Of a DNA stretch of 64,000 nucleotides, positions 54,555 through 63,249 are shown piece after piece. Position 1 is the first letter of the stretch; each line of letters starts with the position of its first letter. Position numbers and translations under genes: made by a program. The stretch covers positions 2,604,001 to 2,668,000 of the forward strand of contig JASGIS010000001.1 of the NCBI GenBank assembly GCA_047601745.1, read 5' to 3'. This DNA is from JAKPAM01 sp047601745 (GTDB lineage: Bacteria; Pseudomonadota; Gammaproteobacteria; Burkholderiales; Burkholderiaceae_E). The notes under the pieces were generated by a model. It was not told the origin of the DNA, did no database searches, and saw only the letters and a program-made list of their open reading frames with translations.

Positions 54555-55631
54555 ATGCGCATCGGAATGCTGACCGGCGGCGGCGACTGCCCCGGCTTGA
54601 ACGCGGTCGTGCGCGCCGTCACCAAATCGCTGATCCGCCAATGCGGTGCCGAGTTGATCGGCATCGAGGACGGCTTCCTCGGCCTGATCGAGCAGCGGGT
54701 GCGGCCGCTCGGCTGGGACGACGTGAGCGGCATCCTGGCGCTGGGCGGCACGGTGCTGAGGACGCACAACCGCGCCAGCCCGCTCGACTGGCAGGGACGC
54801 GACCGGCGCGCCGAGGTGACCCGCTATGCGCGCGAGACGCTGGGCCTGGACGCGCTGGTCGTGATCGGCGGCGACGGCTCGATGACCATCGCCCATGCGC
54901 TCGCGCCTTACGGCCTGCCGATGGTCGGCGTGCCGAAGACCATCGACAACGACATCGAAGGCTGCGAGCGCAGCTTCGGCTTCGACACCGCGGTGGCCAC
55001 CGTCACCGAGGCGCTGGAGCGGGTGCAGACCACCGGCCAGAGCCACGGCCGGGTAATGATCGTCGAGACGATGGGGCGCAACGCCGGCTGGATCGCGCTG
55101 GAGGCCGGCATCGCCGGCGCGGCCGACGTGATCCTGCTGCCCGAGATCGACTATGACATCGAGACGGTGGCCGCGTTCTGCCGCGCCCGCACGGCGCGGC
55201 GCCGGCATACGGTGATCTGCATCGCCGAAGGCGCCAAGCCGCTGGGCGGCGTGCAGACGGTACGGGCACGGCTCGCCGACAGTCCCGAACCGGTGCGGCT
55301 CGGCGGGGTCGCCCATGTGCTGCAAGCCCAGTTGCAGCCGCTGCTCGACTGCGAAGTCCGCGCTACCGTTCTCGGCCACGTCCAGCGCGGCGGCTCGCCG
55401 ACCGCGTTCGACCGGGTGCTGGCCACGCAGTACGGCAACGCGGCGGCGCAGTTGGTCATCGACGGGCGATTCGACCGGATGGTCACGATGCAGGCCGGCG
55501 CGTTGACGAGCGTGCCGGTCGCCAGCGTGGCCGGCCGCACCCGCCGGATACCCGCCGATCACCCGCTGCTGCTGTGCGCCCGGCAGATCGGCGTGTTGTT
55601 GGGAGAAGCGGGCTCGGTACCGTGCGCGTGA
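54555..55631 (+). CDS. 6-phosphofructokinase, group III type
   Basis: 358 residues. GGDGS (105-109) and PKTIDND (127-133) are the nucleotide and catalytic motifs; catalytic Asp131. In the E. coli numbering, Gly104 with Gly124 means ATP use and Asp104 with Lys124 means PPi use. Here Gly108 corresponds to 104 and Lys128 to 124, the mixed pattern of group III enzymes, most of which use ATP. The phosphoryl donor therefore needs a test. A truncated copy of this gene lies at 56810-57100. Confidence 0.92.
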   Translation: MRIGMLTGGGDCPGLNAVVRAVTKSLIRQCGAELIGIEDGFLGLIEQRVRPLGWDDVSGILALGGTVLRTHNRASPLDWQGRDRRAEVTRYARETLGLDALVVIGGDGSMTIAHALAPYGLPMVGVPKTIDNDIEGCERSFGFDTAVATVTEALERVQTTGQSHGRVMIVETMGRNAGWIALEAGIAGAADVILLPEIDYDIETVAAFCRARTARRRHTVICIAEGAKPLGGVQTVRARLADSPEPVRLGGVAHVLQAQLQPLLDCEVRATVLGHVQRGGSPTAFDRVLATQYGNAAAQLVIDGRFDRMVTMQAGALTSVPVASVAGRTRRIPADHPLLLCARQIGVLLGEAGSVPCA

Positions 55632-55985
55632 TGATCGTGCGTCGGATGCCGGTCGCCATACCGTTTCGATAGCTGCCGCAGCCGGACGTCGAGGCCGCCG
55701 GTCGGCAGGGAGAGCCCCTCGGCGTCGACCGGCTCCGCGACCGGCGATGGCGCGGTTCCGGCGTGGATCAATGTGGGCCGGGCCTGATGCGACCACAGCG
55801 CGCCAGGCAGGGTCACGGTCCCGATAGAGCCGCCATCCCGACAGGCCATAAGCGCGCCATCTCGATCAGCGCCGGTAGCAGCCAGGGCAGTAGCAGCGAC
55901 GGCGGGAAGGGCAGCCGCGCGCCTTCGTCGAGCGCGGGATTAGTCCGGTCGGTCGGTACGGTGGGATGATTGACGCTTTCGTGAC
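55632..55985 (+). other. Stretch between phosphofructokinase and the VapBC pair, nothing assigned
   Basis: On the minus strand the sequence NPALDEGARLPFPPSLLLP and LPALIEMARLWPVGMAALSG (about 55800-55940) looks protein-like, as does a second piece in another frame, GTVTLPGALWSHQARPTLIH. Together they may be a frameshifted gene remnant, but no family was recognised. Confidence 0.35.
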
Positions 55986-56010
55986 GCGGTAATACCATTT
56001 GTATTACCGC
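55986..56010 (+). promoter_or_regulatory. Perfect 10-bp palindromic operator of the VapBC operon
   Basis: GCGGTAATAC, spacer CATTT, GTATTACCGC: perfect 10-bp arms ending 19 bp before the antitoxin ATG. This is the expected place and form of an RHH-antitoxin operator. Confidence 0.8.
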
Positions 56011-56029
56011 GTGTTTGGCGACTACTACA

Positions 56030-56293
56030 ATGACCGTCACGATCAAGCTCGAAGCGTCGCTAGAGGAGCGTCTGCGGCAACGCGCGGCCGCGACGGGCCG
56101 CACTGCCAGTGACGTGGTTCGCGCCGCACTGCAAGCCTACCTGGCTCAACCCGAGGCGGACACGGCCCGCTCGGCTTACGCGCTGGGCGAGGATCTGTTC
56201 GGCCGGCACCACGGTCCGGCCGATCTGGCGCAACAGCGCAAGCACTATGTCGCTGACGCCTTCGCCCACCGTCACCCACGGCGCGGCGGCTGA
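56030..56293 (+). CDS. Ribbon-helix-helix antitoxin of a VapBC pair
   Basis: ATG 56030 (MTVTIKLEASLEERLRQRAA) gives 87 residues. The N-terminal 45 residues have the RHH pattern with TGRTASDVVRAALQAYL; the C-terminal tail would wrap the toxin. The toxin gene overlaps or abuts it. Autorepression through the palindrome just upstream is expected. Confidence 0.88.
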   Translation: MTVTIKLEASLEERLRQRAAATGRTASDVVRAALQAYLAQPEADTARSAYALGEDLFGRHHGPADLAQQRKHYVADAFAHRHPRRGG

Positions 56294-56750
56294 CGTGGTG
56301 CAGGAACCCTCGCGGCCCTGGGGTGCGCATGCCGGCATCGTCCTGGTGGACAGTGGGCCGCTCATTGCGCTTTTCAACACGGCCGACCATTGGCACCAGC
56401 CGGTGCTCGATTGGCTGCAGGCCAACCCCGCGGCCAGCCTGCTGACCACTTGGCCCGTCGCGACCGAGGTCTGCGCGCTGTTGGCGCGCCGTATTCACAA
56501 CGATTGCGCACTCGATTTCCTGCGCTGGGCGCAGCGCGGCGGCATAGCGCTGGACCCGGCGACCGAAGGCTCGCTGACCGAGGTTTTGCGCTTGTCCGAG
56601 CGCTTTGCCGATCTGTCGTTCGATTTGGCCGACGCCTCCATCGCCGAGACGGCCGCGCGGCTGAAGCTTCGGCACCTGTTGTCGATCGACGCCGATTTCG
56701 ACGTCTACCGTGATCGAGCCGGCCGGCCGCTGATCAATCTGCTGCGCTGA
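56247..56750 (+). CDS. PIN-domain (VapC-type) toxin, intact
   Basis: The PIN core is clear: Asp in VLVDSGPLIALF, Glu in WPVATEVCALLARR, Asp in DLADASIAETAAR and the C-terminal SIDADFDVYR. All four acidic positions are present, so it should be an active ribonuclease. Start choice is uncertain: ATG 56247 (167 residues) overlaps the antitoxin by 47 bp; GTG 56295 or 56298, just after the antitoxin stop, would give about 150 residues and fits the typical length of the group better. Neither has a strong RBS. Confidence 0.88.
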   Translation: MSLTPSPTVTHGAAADVVQEPSRPWGAHAGIVLVDSGPLIALFNTADHWHQPVLDWLQANPAASLLTTWPVATEVCALLARRIHNDCALDFLRWAQRGGIALDPATEGSLTEVLRLSERFADLSFDLADASIAETAARLKLRHLLSIDADFDVYRDRAGRPLINLLR

Positions 56751-56809
56751 ACCGGGTGATGTTCAGCCTATGAGGACGCCATGGCGACCTGGTGTTGGAG
56801 AGCCCGTTA

Positions 56810-57100
56810 GAAGGCTGCGAGCGCAGCTTCGGCTTCGACACCGCGGTGGCCACCGTCACCGAGGCGCTGGAGCGGGTGCAGACCACCGGCCAGCGCCACG
56901 GCCGGGTAATGATCGTCGAGACGATGGGGCGCAACGCCGGCTGGATCGCGCTGGAGGCCGGCATCGCCGGCGCGGCCGACGTGATCCTGCTGCCCGAGAT
57001 CGACTACGACATCGAGACGGTGGCCGCGTTCTGCCGCGCCCGCCGGATACCCGCCGATCACCCGCTGCTGTTGTGCGCCCGGCAGATCGGCGTGTTGCTC
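56810..57100 (+). pseudogene. Truncated second copy of the phosphofructokinase gene
   Basis: Bases 56810-57043 match 54957-55190 in the intact gene with only a few differences, then 57041-57100 match 55542-55601. In between, 354 bp (118 codons) are missing, in frame, with a short repeated sequence (CCCGC) at the junction. Both ends of the gene, including the GGDGS and PKTIDND motifs, are absent, so it cannot be active. Its 3' end abuts the stop codon of the BVMO gene (57103). Confidence 0.92.
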
Positions 57101-57102
57101 GG

Positions 57103-59019
57103 TCACGCGAGCGTCTGGCGGTAGTCGCTGAAATCGGGATCGTGCGTCATGCGCCAATAATCGACGAAGCGCCATGGCATCGCCGAAAACACCCGGCCGC
57201 TGTTGTTGCGGTAGTAGGTCGTCATGCCCGGATGGGTCCAGATCATCGCCTCGTGCTCGAGATCGATCTTGCGAACGTGGTCGTCGAGCACCTCCTGACG
57301 GACGTCGATCGCGGCGATGTCGCGTTCGATCATCTCGACGACGCAGGCCGAGATGTAGCGGCTCTGGCATTCCGACTGGAAGATCACGCTGCCGCCATGC
57401 GCCGGTCCGGTATTGGGGCCCAGCATGCAGAAGAAATTCGGGAAACCCGGTACCGTCATGCCGAGGAACGCGGTCGGGTTGTCGTTGGCCCATTTGTCGC
57501 GAAGATTCAAGCCGTCGCGCCCGGTGATGTTCAGGCGCGCGGCCATTTCCGTGACCTTGAAGCCGGTCGCGATCACGATGAGGTCGAAAGCGCGCGATGC
57601 GCCGTCCGCAGTGACGATGCCTTCGTGGTCGAAGCTGGTGATGCCGTCGGTGACCAGTTCGACGTTCGGCTTGACGAGTGTCTTGAACCAGTTGTTGTCG
57701 AGCAGGATGCGCTTGCCGTAAGGCGGATAGGTCGGCACGCATTTCTCGATCAGATCGGGGCGATCCTTCAGCTCCGCCAGGATGAAGTCGGTCAGCTCCT
57801 GCCGATGACGATCATTGCCCTTGTTGACCGCGCGCTCCGGATGCGGCCACGCGGGATCTTTTCTAAGGAACGGCAGCAAGCCGTCGCCATAGCGCCAGAA
57901 CATGTTGAAGCGGTACCACTGCGCGTAGAACGGCAGATGCGCGAGCAGCCACCGCGCGCCGGGCGTGATCGGATCGGCATACCCCTGCACCGGGCGTGAC
58001 CACTGCGCGGTGCGCTGAAACACCGTCAGCGACTCGACGCGGTCGGCGATCGCGGGCACGAGTTGCATCGCGGTCGCGCCGGTGCCGATCACCGCGACGC
58101 GCTTGCCTTCGATGGCGATGTCTTCCGACCAGAGCGCCGAGTGCAGGATCTGCCCGCCGAAATTCTCCTCGCCGTCGAAACGAGCGCGCGAGGGATCGTT
58201 GAGCTGGCCGATCGCGCTGACCAGCACGGTGGACTCGAAGGTCTCCTCGCCATCGCGCGTCTTCAACGTCGAGATCCAGCGACGCTTCGATTCGTCCCAG
58301 CGCGACGAGGTCAGTTCGGTGTTCACGCGCAGGTGATCGCGAATGTCGTATTGATCCGCGATCTTCTGCAGGTATCCGAGCAATTCCTCGCGCCGGCAGA
58401 AATAGCGTGTCCATTCGTTCTTCGCGCCGAACGAATACGAGTACGAATGGTTCGGCGTGTCGACGCCGCAGCCGGGATAACGGTTGATCCACCAGGTGCC
58501 GCCGAGTTCCTCGTTCTTCTCGACGATCGTGTACGGAATGCCGAGATGACCGAGCGCGACGCCGAGCGCGATCGCGCACACGCCGGCGCCGACGATCAGC
58601 ACGTGCTCGCGAGCGAGCCGCTCGTCCGACGGCCGGCTGGTCCAGCGCGCCTCGCGCGATACGAAGCCCATCTCCTCTCGCATCAACGATGCGTATTCTG
58701 GCGCGACGTTCTCGCCGAGGCACGCGCGCATCATCTTCAGCAACATGCCTTCGTCGGGGTTGTCGATCACCGGAGCTGGCGAACCATCGGCGAAGAGCTC
58801 GACCACCGCGGCGCGGATGTCGTCCTGGATGTCCGGCGGCAGGCCGGCATCGGGGTCGGGGATCAGACGCACGTCGCGTCTGGGCAGATACGGCGGTTCG
58901 AGCCAGCGCGGATCGCCGGTCATGTGCACCAGCACCATCAACAGGCAGCGGATGTCCCCTTCGGAGATCGCTGATGCAAGATCATGCGGTTGGCGGGAAG
59001 CCTCGATGCTTGGAATCAT
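57103..59019 (-). CDS. Flavin-containing Baeyer-Villiger-type monooxygenase (second)
   Basis: 638 residues, ATG 59019. A helical N-terminal extension of about 135 residues precedes the FAD fold (VLIVGAGVCAIALGVALGHL). The BVMO fingerprint is NFGGQILHSALW (FxGxxxHxxxW), and the NADPH fold is VAVIGTGATAMQLVPAI. It resembles large BVMOs that act on steroid or cyclic ketones (family inference). The stop lies right at the phosphofructokinase remnant, so the duplicated segment may have been inserted at, or brought with, this gene. Confidence 0.93.
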   Translation of the reverse strand: MIPSIEASRQPHDLASAISEGDIRCLLMVLVHMTGDPRWLEPPYLPRRDVRLIPDPDAGLPPDIQDDIRAAVVELFADGSPAPVIDNPDEGMLLKMMRACLGENVAPEYASLMREEMGFVSREARWTSRPSDERLAREHVLIVGAGVCAIALGVALGHLGIPYTIVEKNEELGGTWWINRYPGCGVDTPNHSYSYSFGAKNEWTRYFCRREELLGYLQKIADQYDIRDHLRVNTELTSSRWDESKRRWISTLKTRDGEETFESTVLVSAIGQLNDPSRARFDGEENFGGQILHSALWSEDIAIEGKRVAVIGTGATAMQLVPAIADRVESLTVFQRTAQWSRPVQGYADPITPGARWLLAHLPFYAQWYRFNMFWRYGDGLLPFLRKDPAWPHPERAVNKGNDRHRQELTDFILAELKDRPDLIEKCVPTYPPYGKRILLDNNWFKTLVKPNVELVTDGITSFDHEGIVTADGASRAFDLIVIATGFKVTEMAARLNITGRDGLNLRDKWANDNPTAFLGMTVPGFPNFFCMLGPNTGPAHGGSVIFQSECQSRYISACVVEMIERDIAAIDVRQEVLDDHVRKIDLEHEAMIWTHPGMTTYYRNNSGRVFSAMPWRFVDYWRMTHDPDFSDYRQTLA

Positions 59020-59141
59020 GTCGTCTACGGAGAACCCGTTTCCGGAGTCTGCCAGGGGGGTTGAAATTCTAGCAGCCGCTCACGAATCGTCCGCGCGATG
59101 CTCGTGCGCCGGATTGCCGATGTCCGGCTCCCGGCCCCCTC

Positions 59142-60515
59142 TCAGCGAAGTACCAGGTCGTCGAGTTCGCGGTAGTCGGGCGGCGTGGTGTCGATCGCCC
59201 GGCCCGCGCGCAGCACGGTACGGTCCCACTGGTGGCGCGCCAGCATTTCGGAATAGCTGCGCGCGCTCAGCACCATCAGATCCGCCGGCATGCCGGCCTT
59301 GAGCACGCCGCGGCCGTCCAGCCCCATGATGGCCGCCGGTGTGGCGCTGGCGGCGCGGATCCAGTCGTCGAACGGATGATCCAGGTGCAGGATCTTGACC
59401 GCCTGGGTGTAGGTGTCGAGCATGTCGTGGTCGCCATAAGCGTAGAACGGGTCGCGGCAGTTGTCGCCGGCCACGGCCACCGCCAGGCCCGCGGCCTTCA
59501 TCTCGTGCAGCACCGTCACGCCGCGCCAGCGCGGGGTGCGGCTGGCGTCCGCGCTGCGGTCCTGCAGGTACATGTTCACCGTCGGCAGGCTGACGATCGC
59601 GATGCCGGCCTCGCGGCAGGCGGCCAGCGTCCGGGCGATGAACTCGTCGGTCTGCAGCGCCAGCGCGGTGCAGTGGCCGCACAGGATGCGGCCCTTGAAG
59701 CCCAGCCGGATCGCCGCCTGCGCCACATGGATCAGCGTGCGCGCGCGCGGGTCGGTGGATTCGTCCACGTGCAGGTCCACGTCGAGCCCGCGCTCGGCGG
59801 CGAGTCGGAAGAAACGCGCCAGCGCCTCGTCGAGCTCGGGCGGCAAGGGCTCCTGCGGGTGGGCCTGCGATCGGGTGACGCAGCCGAGGTTGCCGCCGCT
59901 GTCGGCCACGATGTCGGCCAGGCGCACGCCTTCGTCGCGCAGGAACACGTCGACCTGCGTGATCGACGAGACCTGCAGCGCGATGCGGCCGGCCCAGGCC
60001 TCGCGCAGCGCGCGGAAGACCGGATACGAGATCTCGGCCTGCGGCGCCTGCGAGTCCAGGTGCGTGCGGATCGCGACCACGCCCCTGGCATGAGCGGTGC
60101 GCAGCGCGAAGTCCATGCGGCGGCGCAGGTCCTCGGCGTTCCAGTTCGCGGTGCGGTCCTGCATCGTGGCCCGCACCGCGCCCGCGCCGTCGCCGGTGGG
60201 GTTGGCCCGGCGCGGCCAGATGTGACCCTTGTCCAGGTGCGTGTGCAGATCCACGAAACCGGGGAGCACGAGCGAATCGTCCAGGTCCGGGCCGCGCGCG
60301 GCGTCGGTGGCGCCGGCCGGCGCGATCTGCGCGATGCGCCCGTCCTCGATGGCCAGATCCAGCGCCACGAGATCGCCGTCGCCGGCCGGCCGCAGGGCGG
60401 CGGCGATCGGATCGTCGATCAGGCAGCGCGGCGCGCGCGCATGGCGTAGCACGTAGCTGCCGCCCGAGCTCGCGGGCGGGGCGAAGAAGGCCGGTGTCAT
60501 GCGGTCTCGCGTCAT
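59142..60515 (-). CDS. Amidohydrolase, cytosine-deaminase-like
   Basis: 457 residues from ATG 60515 (overlaps the upstream stop as ATGA); ATG 60500 is an alternative start. Metal ligands are in DLHTHLDKGH, DVDLHVDESTD, CGHCTALALQ and GDNCRDPFYAYGDHDML, the pattern of CodA-type cytosine and related deaminases. It would hydrolyse a ring or exocyclic amide/amine of a nitrogen heterocycle in the cytoplasm. Last gene of a three-gene operon with an ABC binding protein and FAD oxidase. Confidence 0.9.
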   Translation of the reverse strand: MTRDRMTPAFFAPPASSGGSYVLRHARAPRCLIDDPIAAALRPAGDGDLVALDLAIEDGRIAQIAPAGATDAARGPDLDDSLVLPGFVDLHTHLDKGHIWPRRANPTGDGAGAVRATMQDRTANWNAEDLRRRMDFALRTAHARGVVAIRTHLDSQAPQAEISYPVFRALREAWAGRIALQVSSITQVDVFLRDEGVRLADIVADSGGNLGCVTRSQAHPQEPLPPELDEALARFFRLAAERGLDVDLHVDESTDPRARTLIHVAQAAIRLGFKGRILCGHCTALALQTDEFIARTLAACREAGIAIVSLPTVNMYLQDRSADASRTPRWRGVTVLHEMKAAGLAVAVAGDNCRDPFYAYGDHDMLDTYTQAVKILHLDHPFDDWIRAASATPAAIMGLDGRGVLKAGMPADLMVLSARSYSEMLARHQWDRTVLRAGRAIDTTPPDYRELDDLVLR

Positions 60516-61543
60516 GTGCTCTTGTGATGGTTGACGAACTGCGTCGTGTAGATCCGGCTCAGGTCCAGTCCGGGCTTCAGCGCGCCGACGGCGACCATCG
60601 CGTCGTAGAAGCTCTTCCAGCGTTCCTCGCTCATCGTGCCGATGCCCTTGGCCTGGGTCTCGGGCGTCTCGACGATGCCGTACTTCTTCATCGCCGAGAT
60701 GCCGTAGGCGATGGTGTCGGCTTCCATCTGCGGATTGTGCTTCCGGATCAGGGCATTGGCCGCCGAAGGATCGCCGTTGAGGTAGCCGGCCCAGCCCTTG
60801 GCCGTGGCGTCCACGAAGGCCTGCACGACCTCGGGCCGTTCCTTGATCATCTTGGGCGAGGCGATGGTCACGCCGACGTAGTTGTCGAAGCCCTGGTCGG
60901 CCAGCAGGTGGACCACCGGCTCCACGCCGGCCTTGCGCGCGGAGAAGGGCTCGCTGGTCACATAGCCCTGCACGGTGGTCTGCTTGTCGACCAGCCAGGG
61001 CGCGAGGCTGAACGCGTAGGGGCGCAGTTGATCGTCGGTCATGCCGAACTTGGCCTTGAGCCAGAGCCAGTAGCTCTGCCGGCCGGTCGTGGCGACCATG
61101 ATCGGCTTGCCCTTGAGCGCGGCCAGCGTGTCGTTGCCCATGCCGGGGTGCGACATCAGCACGCGCGGGTCTTTCTGGAAGAAGGCCGCCACGGCGACGG
61201 CGGGGATCTTGTCCTGCGCGAAGCCGAAGGCCCGGAAACCGTCCACGTCGGCGAAGTCGCAGGCGCCGGCCGCGAAGAGCTGCACGACGTTGACCTGCGG
61301 GCCGCCGGGACGGATCTCGACGTCCAGGCCGTGTTCGCGGTAGATGCCGGTGGCCAGCGCGTGGAAGAACCCGCCGTGCTCGGCCTCCGCGAACCAGCCG
61401 GATTGCACGCTGACCTTGGTCAGCCCCTGCGCGGTGGCTCGCGGCAGGAAGACAGGCATGTGGGACGCGGCCGCCGCCGCGCCGCCGATGACGGCGATCG
61501 CCTTGCGGCGCGAGAGCGACGGCTTGCCGGAAGTGGTGCTCAT
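60512..61543 (-). CDS. ABC transporter periplasmic substrate-binding protein (NMT1/THI5-like)
   Basis: ATG 61543 gives 343 residues starting MSTTSGKPSLSRRKAIAVIG; the twin-arginine signal (SRRKAIAVIGGAAAAASH) directs it to the periplasm by Tat. The fold is NMT1/SsuA-like: QSGWFAEAEHGGFFHALATG and CDFADVDGFRAFGFA. Such proteins bind thiamine precursors, sulfonates, nitrate or pyrimidine-like compounds. Its ATPase is probably the partial gene at the right edge of the window. Confidence 0.92.
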   Translation of the reverse strand: MSTTSGKPSLSRRKAIAVIGGAAAAASHMPVFLPRATAQGLTKVSVQSGWFAEAEHGGFFHALATGIYREHGLDVEIRPGGPQVNVVQLFAAGACDFADVDGFRAFGFAQDKIPAVAVAAFFQKDPRVLMSHPGMGNDTLAALKGKPIMVATTGRQSYWLWLKAKFGMTDDQLRPYAFSLAPWLVDKQTTVQGYVTSEPFSARKAGVEPVVHLLADQGFDNYVGVTIASPKMIKERPEVVQAFVDATAKGWAGYLNGDPSAANALIRKHNPQMEADTIAYGISAMKKYGIVETPETQAKGIGTMSEERWKSFYDAMVAVGALKPGLDLSRIYTTQFVNHHKST

Positions 61544-61589
61544 GGTGATTCCTTTATCGGGATGCATCGGACGCGGGATGCGGGGACGG

Positions 61590-63020
61590 TCAGGCAATGC
61601 TTTGTTCGGTGCGCTCGTTCGCGTCCTCGCCGCGGAAGCGCCAGCCGCTGCTGGGCAGCGCGCCGCCGGTGCTTTGTTCGGCGGCGGCGGCGTCGAAGCG
61701 CAGCTTGCCGGGGTTCATCAGGTCGTACGGATCCATCGCCCGTTTGAACGCGGCGTCGGCGGCATCCAGCGACTTCATGCCGCCCTCCTTGACCAGGAAG
61801 GTGTGGTTGTTGGCGACCATCGCGCCGTCTTCGGCCATGCCGCGCATCACGTCGGCCAGTTGCTCTTCGCTCTCGTAGCGGAAGAAGGGCGAGCCCTGGA
61901 AGCTGAGCTTGCCGTCGAAGCGCTTGGCCTCGAAGTGCATGCCCAGCGTGTGCGCGAAGCGGCGGTGGCTGCGGCCGATGGCGCCCACCAGATCCGGATC
62001 CAGGTACAGGCCCACATTGCTGATCACCTCGGGGTGTTCGCGGTTGACGTGCATGCGGGTGTGGCCCCAGCTCATCTCGTAGATCGGCACGCGGTAAGGG
62101 CCCTTGCCTTCGGGCGCCTCGCTGGTGACGCTGCCGCCGAACTCCTTGACGAGCGCGTCGAACGCGTCCATGAAGGGTTCGGCCACCATCGCCAGCGCCA
62201 GGCCGTCGCAGTCGTCCCGGCCGAAGGGCCGCAGCACGCGCATCATGCGGTAGATCGGGCCGCCCATGACGCTGATCAGTTGCTTGGGGATGCCGTCGCT
62301 GGTGGCCAGCGCGTGCGCGAAGCGCACCGCGGTCATGAACTCGCGGAAGACGACCACCACCTCGCGCCAGGGCCAGGCCGGGGCCAGCGGCATCTCCAGC
62401 TCGGTGATGATGCCGTTGCTGCCGTACGCGTGGTGAACGCGGTTCACGTCGTCGCCGCGCAACTGCACCACGCGCGGCTCCTCCTCCACGCTGACCACCT
62501 CCAGGCCGAGGATGTTGCCGCGGTCGCGCAGGATGCCCCAGGTGCAACTGCCGACGCCGGCATGGCCGCCGCCGACGAAGCCGCCGAGCGTGGCGACCTT
62601 CTTGGTCGACGAGTAGATGCGAAGTTCCCAACCCTGCGGGCGCGTGGCCTCGTCGATGGCCTTCAGGCGCACGCCGGCCTCGGCACGCACGCAGCCGGGG
62701 CGCTGCCACAACACGCGCGACAGACCCGTCATGTCCACCAGCGCGCCGCCGGCGAGCGGGATGCCCTGGCCGAAGTTGCAGGTGCCGCCGCCGCGCATCA
62801 TCAGCGGCATGCGGCTGCGCGCCGCGGCGGAGGCGATTCGCAGCACGTCGGCCTTGTCGCGCGGCTGCACGATCACGTCGGCCACGTGGGCCAGCGCGTC
62901 GTCCTTCATCACGGGGCTGAAGCTGGCCGTCATGTCGCGGCTCCTGCGGCGCACGATGTCGGGGTCGGAAATGGCCGGGACGTCGCCCAGTGCGGCGAGG
63001 AAGGCGGCGGTGTCGTTCAT
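61590..63020 (-). CDS. FAD-binding oxidoreductase (FAD_binding_4/PCMH type)
   Basis: 476 residues, ATG 63020. The FAD-binding PCMH domain has PLMMRGGGTCNFGQGIPLAG and GGFVGGGHAGVGS. The C-terminal substrate domain ends with YDLMNPGKLRF, typical of flavin oxidases and dehydrogenases such as D-lactate dehydrogenase, alditol oxidase and 6-hydroxynicotine oxidase. No His-Cys covalent flavin link was identified. It is first in the operon with the binding protein and amidohydrolase, and divergent from a MarR gene. Confidence 0.9.
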   Translation of the reverse strand: MNDTAAFLAALGDVPAISDPDIVRRRSRDMTASFSPVMKDDALAHVADVIVQPRDKADVLRIASAAARSRMPLMMRGGGTCNFGQGIPLAGGALVDMTGLSRVLWQRPGCVRAEAGVRLKAIDEATRPQGWELRIYSSTKKVATLGGFVGGGHAGVGSCTWGILRDRGNILGLEVVSVEEEPRVVQLRGDDVNRVHHAYGSNGIITELEMPLAPAWPWREVVVVFREFMTAVRFAHALATSDGIPKQLISVMGGPIYRMMRVLRPFGRDDCDGLALAMVAEPFMDAFDALVKEFGGSVTSEAPEGKGPYRVPIYEMSWGHTRMHVNREHPEVISNVGLYLDPDLVGAIGRSHRRFAHTLGMHFEAKRFDGKLSFQGSPFFRYESEEQLADVMRGMAEDGAMVANNHTFLVKEGGMKSLDAADAAFKRAMDPYDLMNPGKLRFDAAAAEQSTGGALPSSGWRFRGEDANERTEQSIA

Positions 63021-63176
63021 GCCGGGGTTCTCCAGGAATTAGCGGGCAACTGAGGGATGGCGCCGTCGCTGCGGGGCTGTCTCGCCGTTTCCGGAGCGGA
63101 TGCGCATGCACCGCCACGGAACGCGAACCCTGGGCTGGTCACGTCGTTGGCATCGACAGTGCACGGACCGTGCCTA

Positions 63177-63194
63177 TGCGTGAAATTGCACGTA
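63177..63194 (+). promoter_or_regulatory. Imperfect palindrome in the MarR-oxidase intergenic region
   Basis: TGCGTGAAATTGCACGTA has two 9-bp halves matching at seven of nine positions. It is 18 bp long, which suits a MarR dimer, and lies between the divergent MarR and FAD oxidase genes. Candidate operator only. Confidence 0.4.
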
Positions 63195-63249
63195 TCTGAC
63201 AGGAACGCTACAGTGGCCGCACGGCGGCACAGGGGAGGGCGCCGATGCG

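Noticed and set aside
56763..57124. Phosphofructokinase-like frame as a functional short gene
   Set aside because: It lacks the donor and substrate motifs from both ends and 118 internal codons, so it is treated as a pseudogene.
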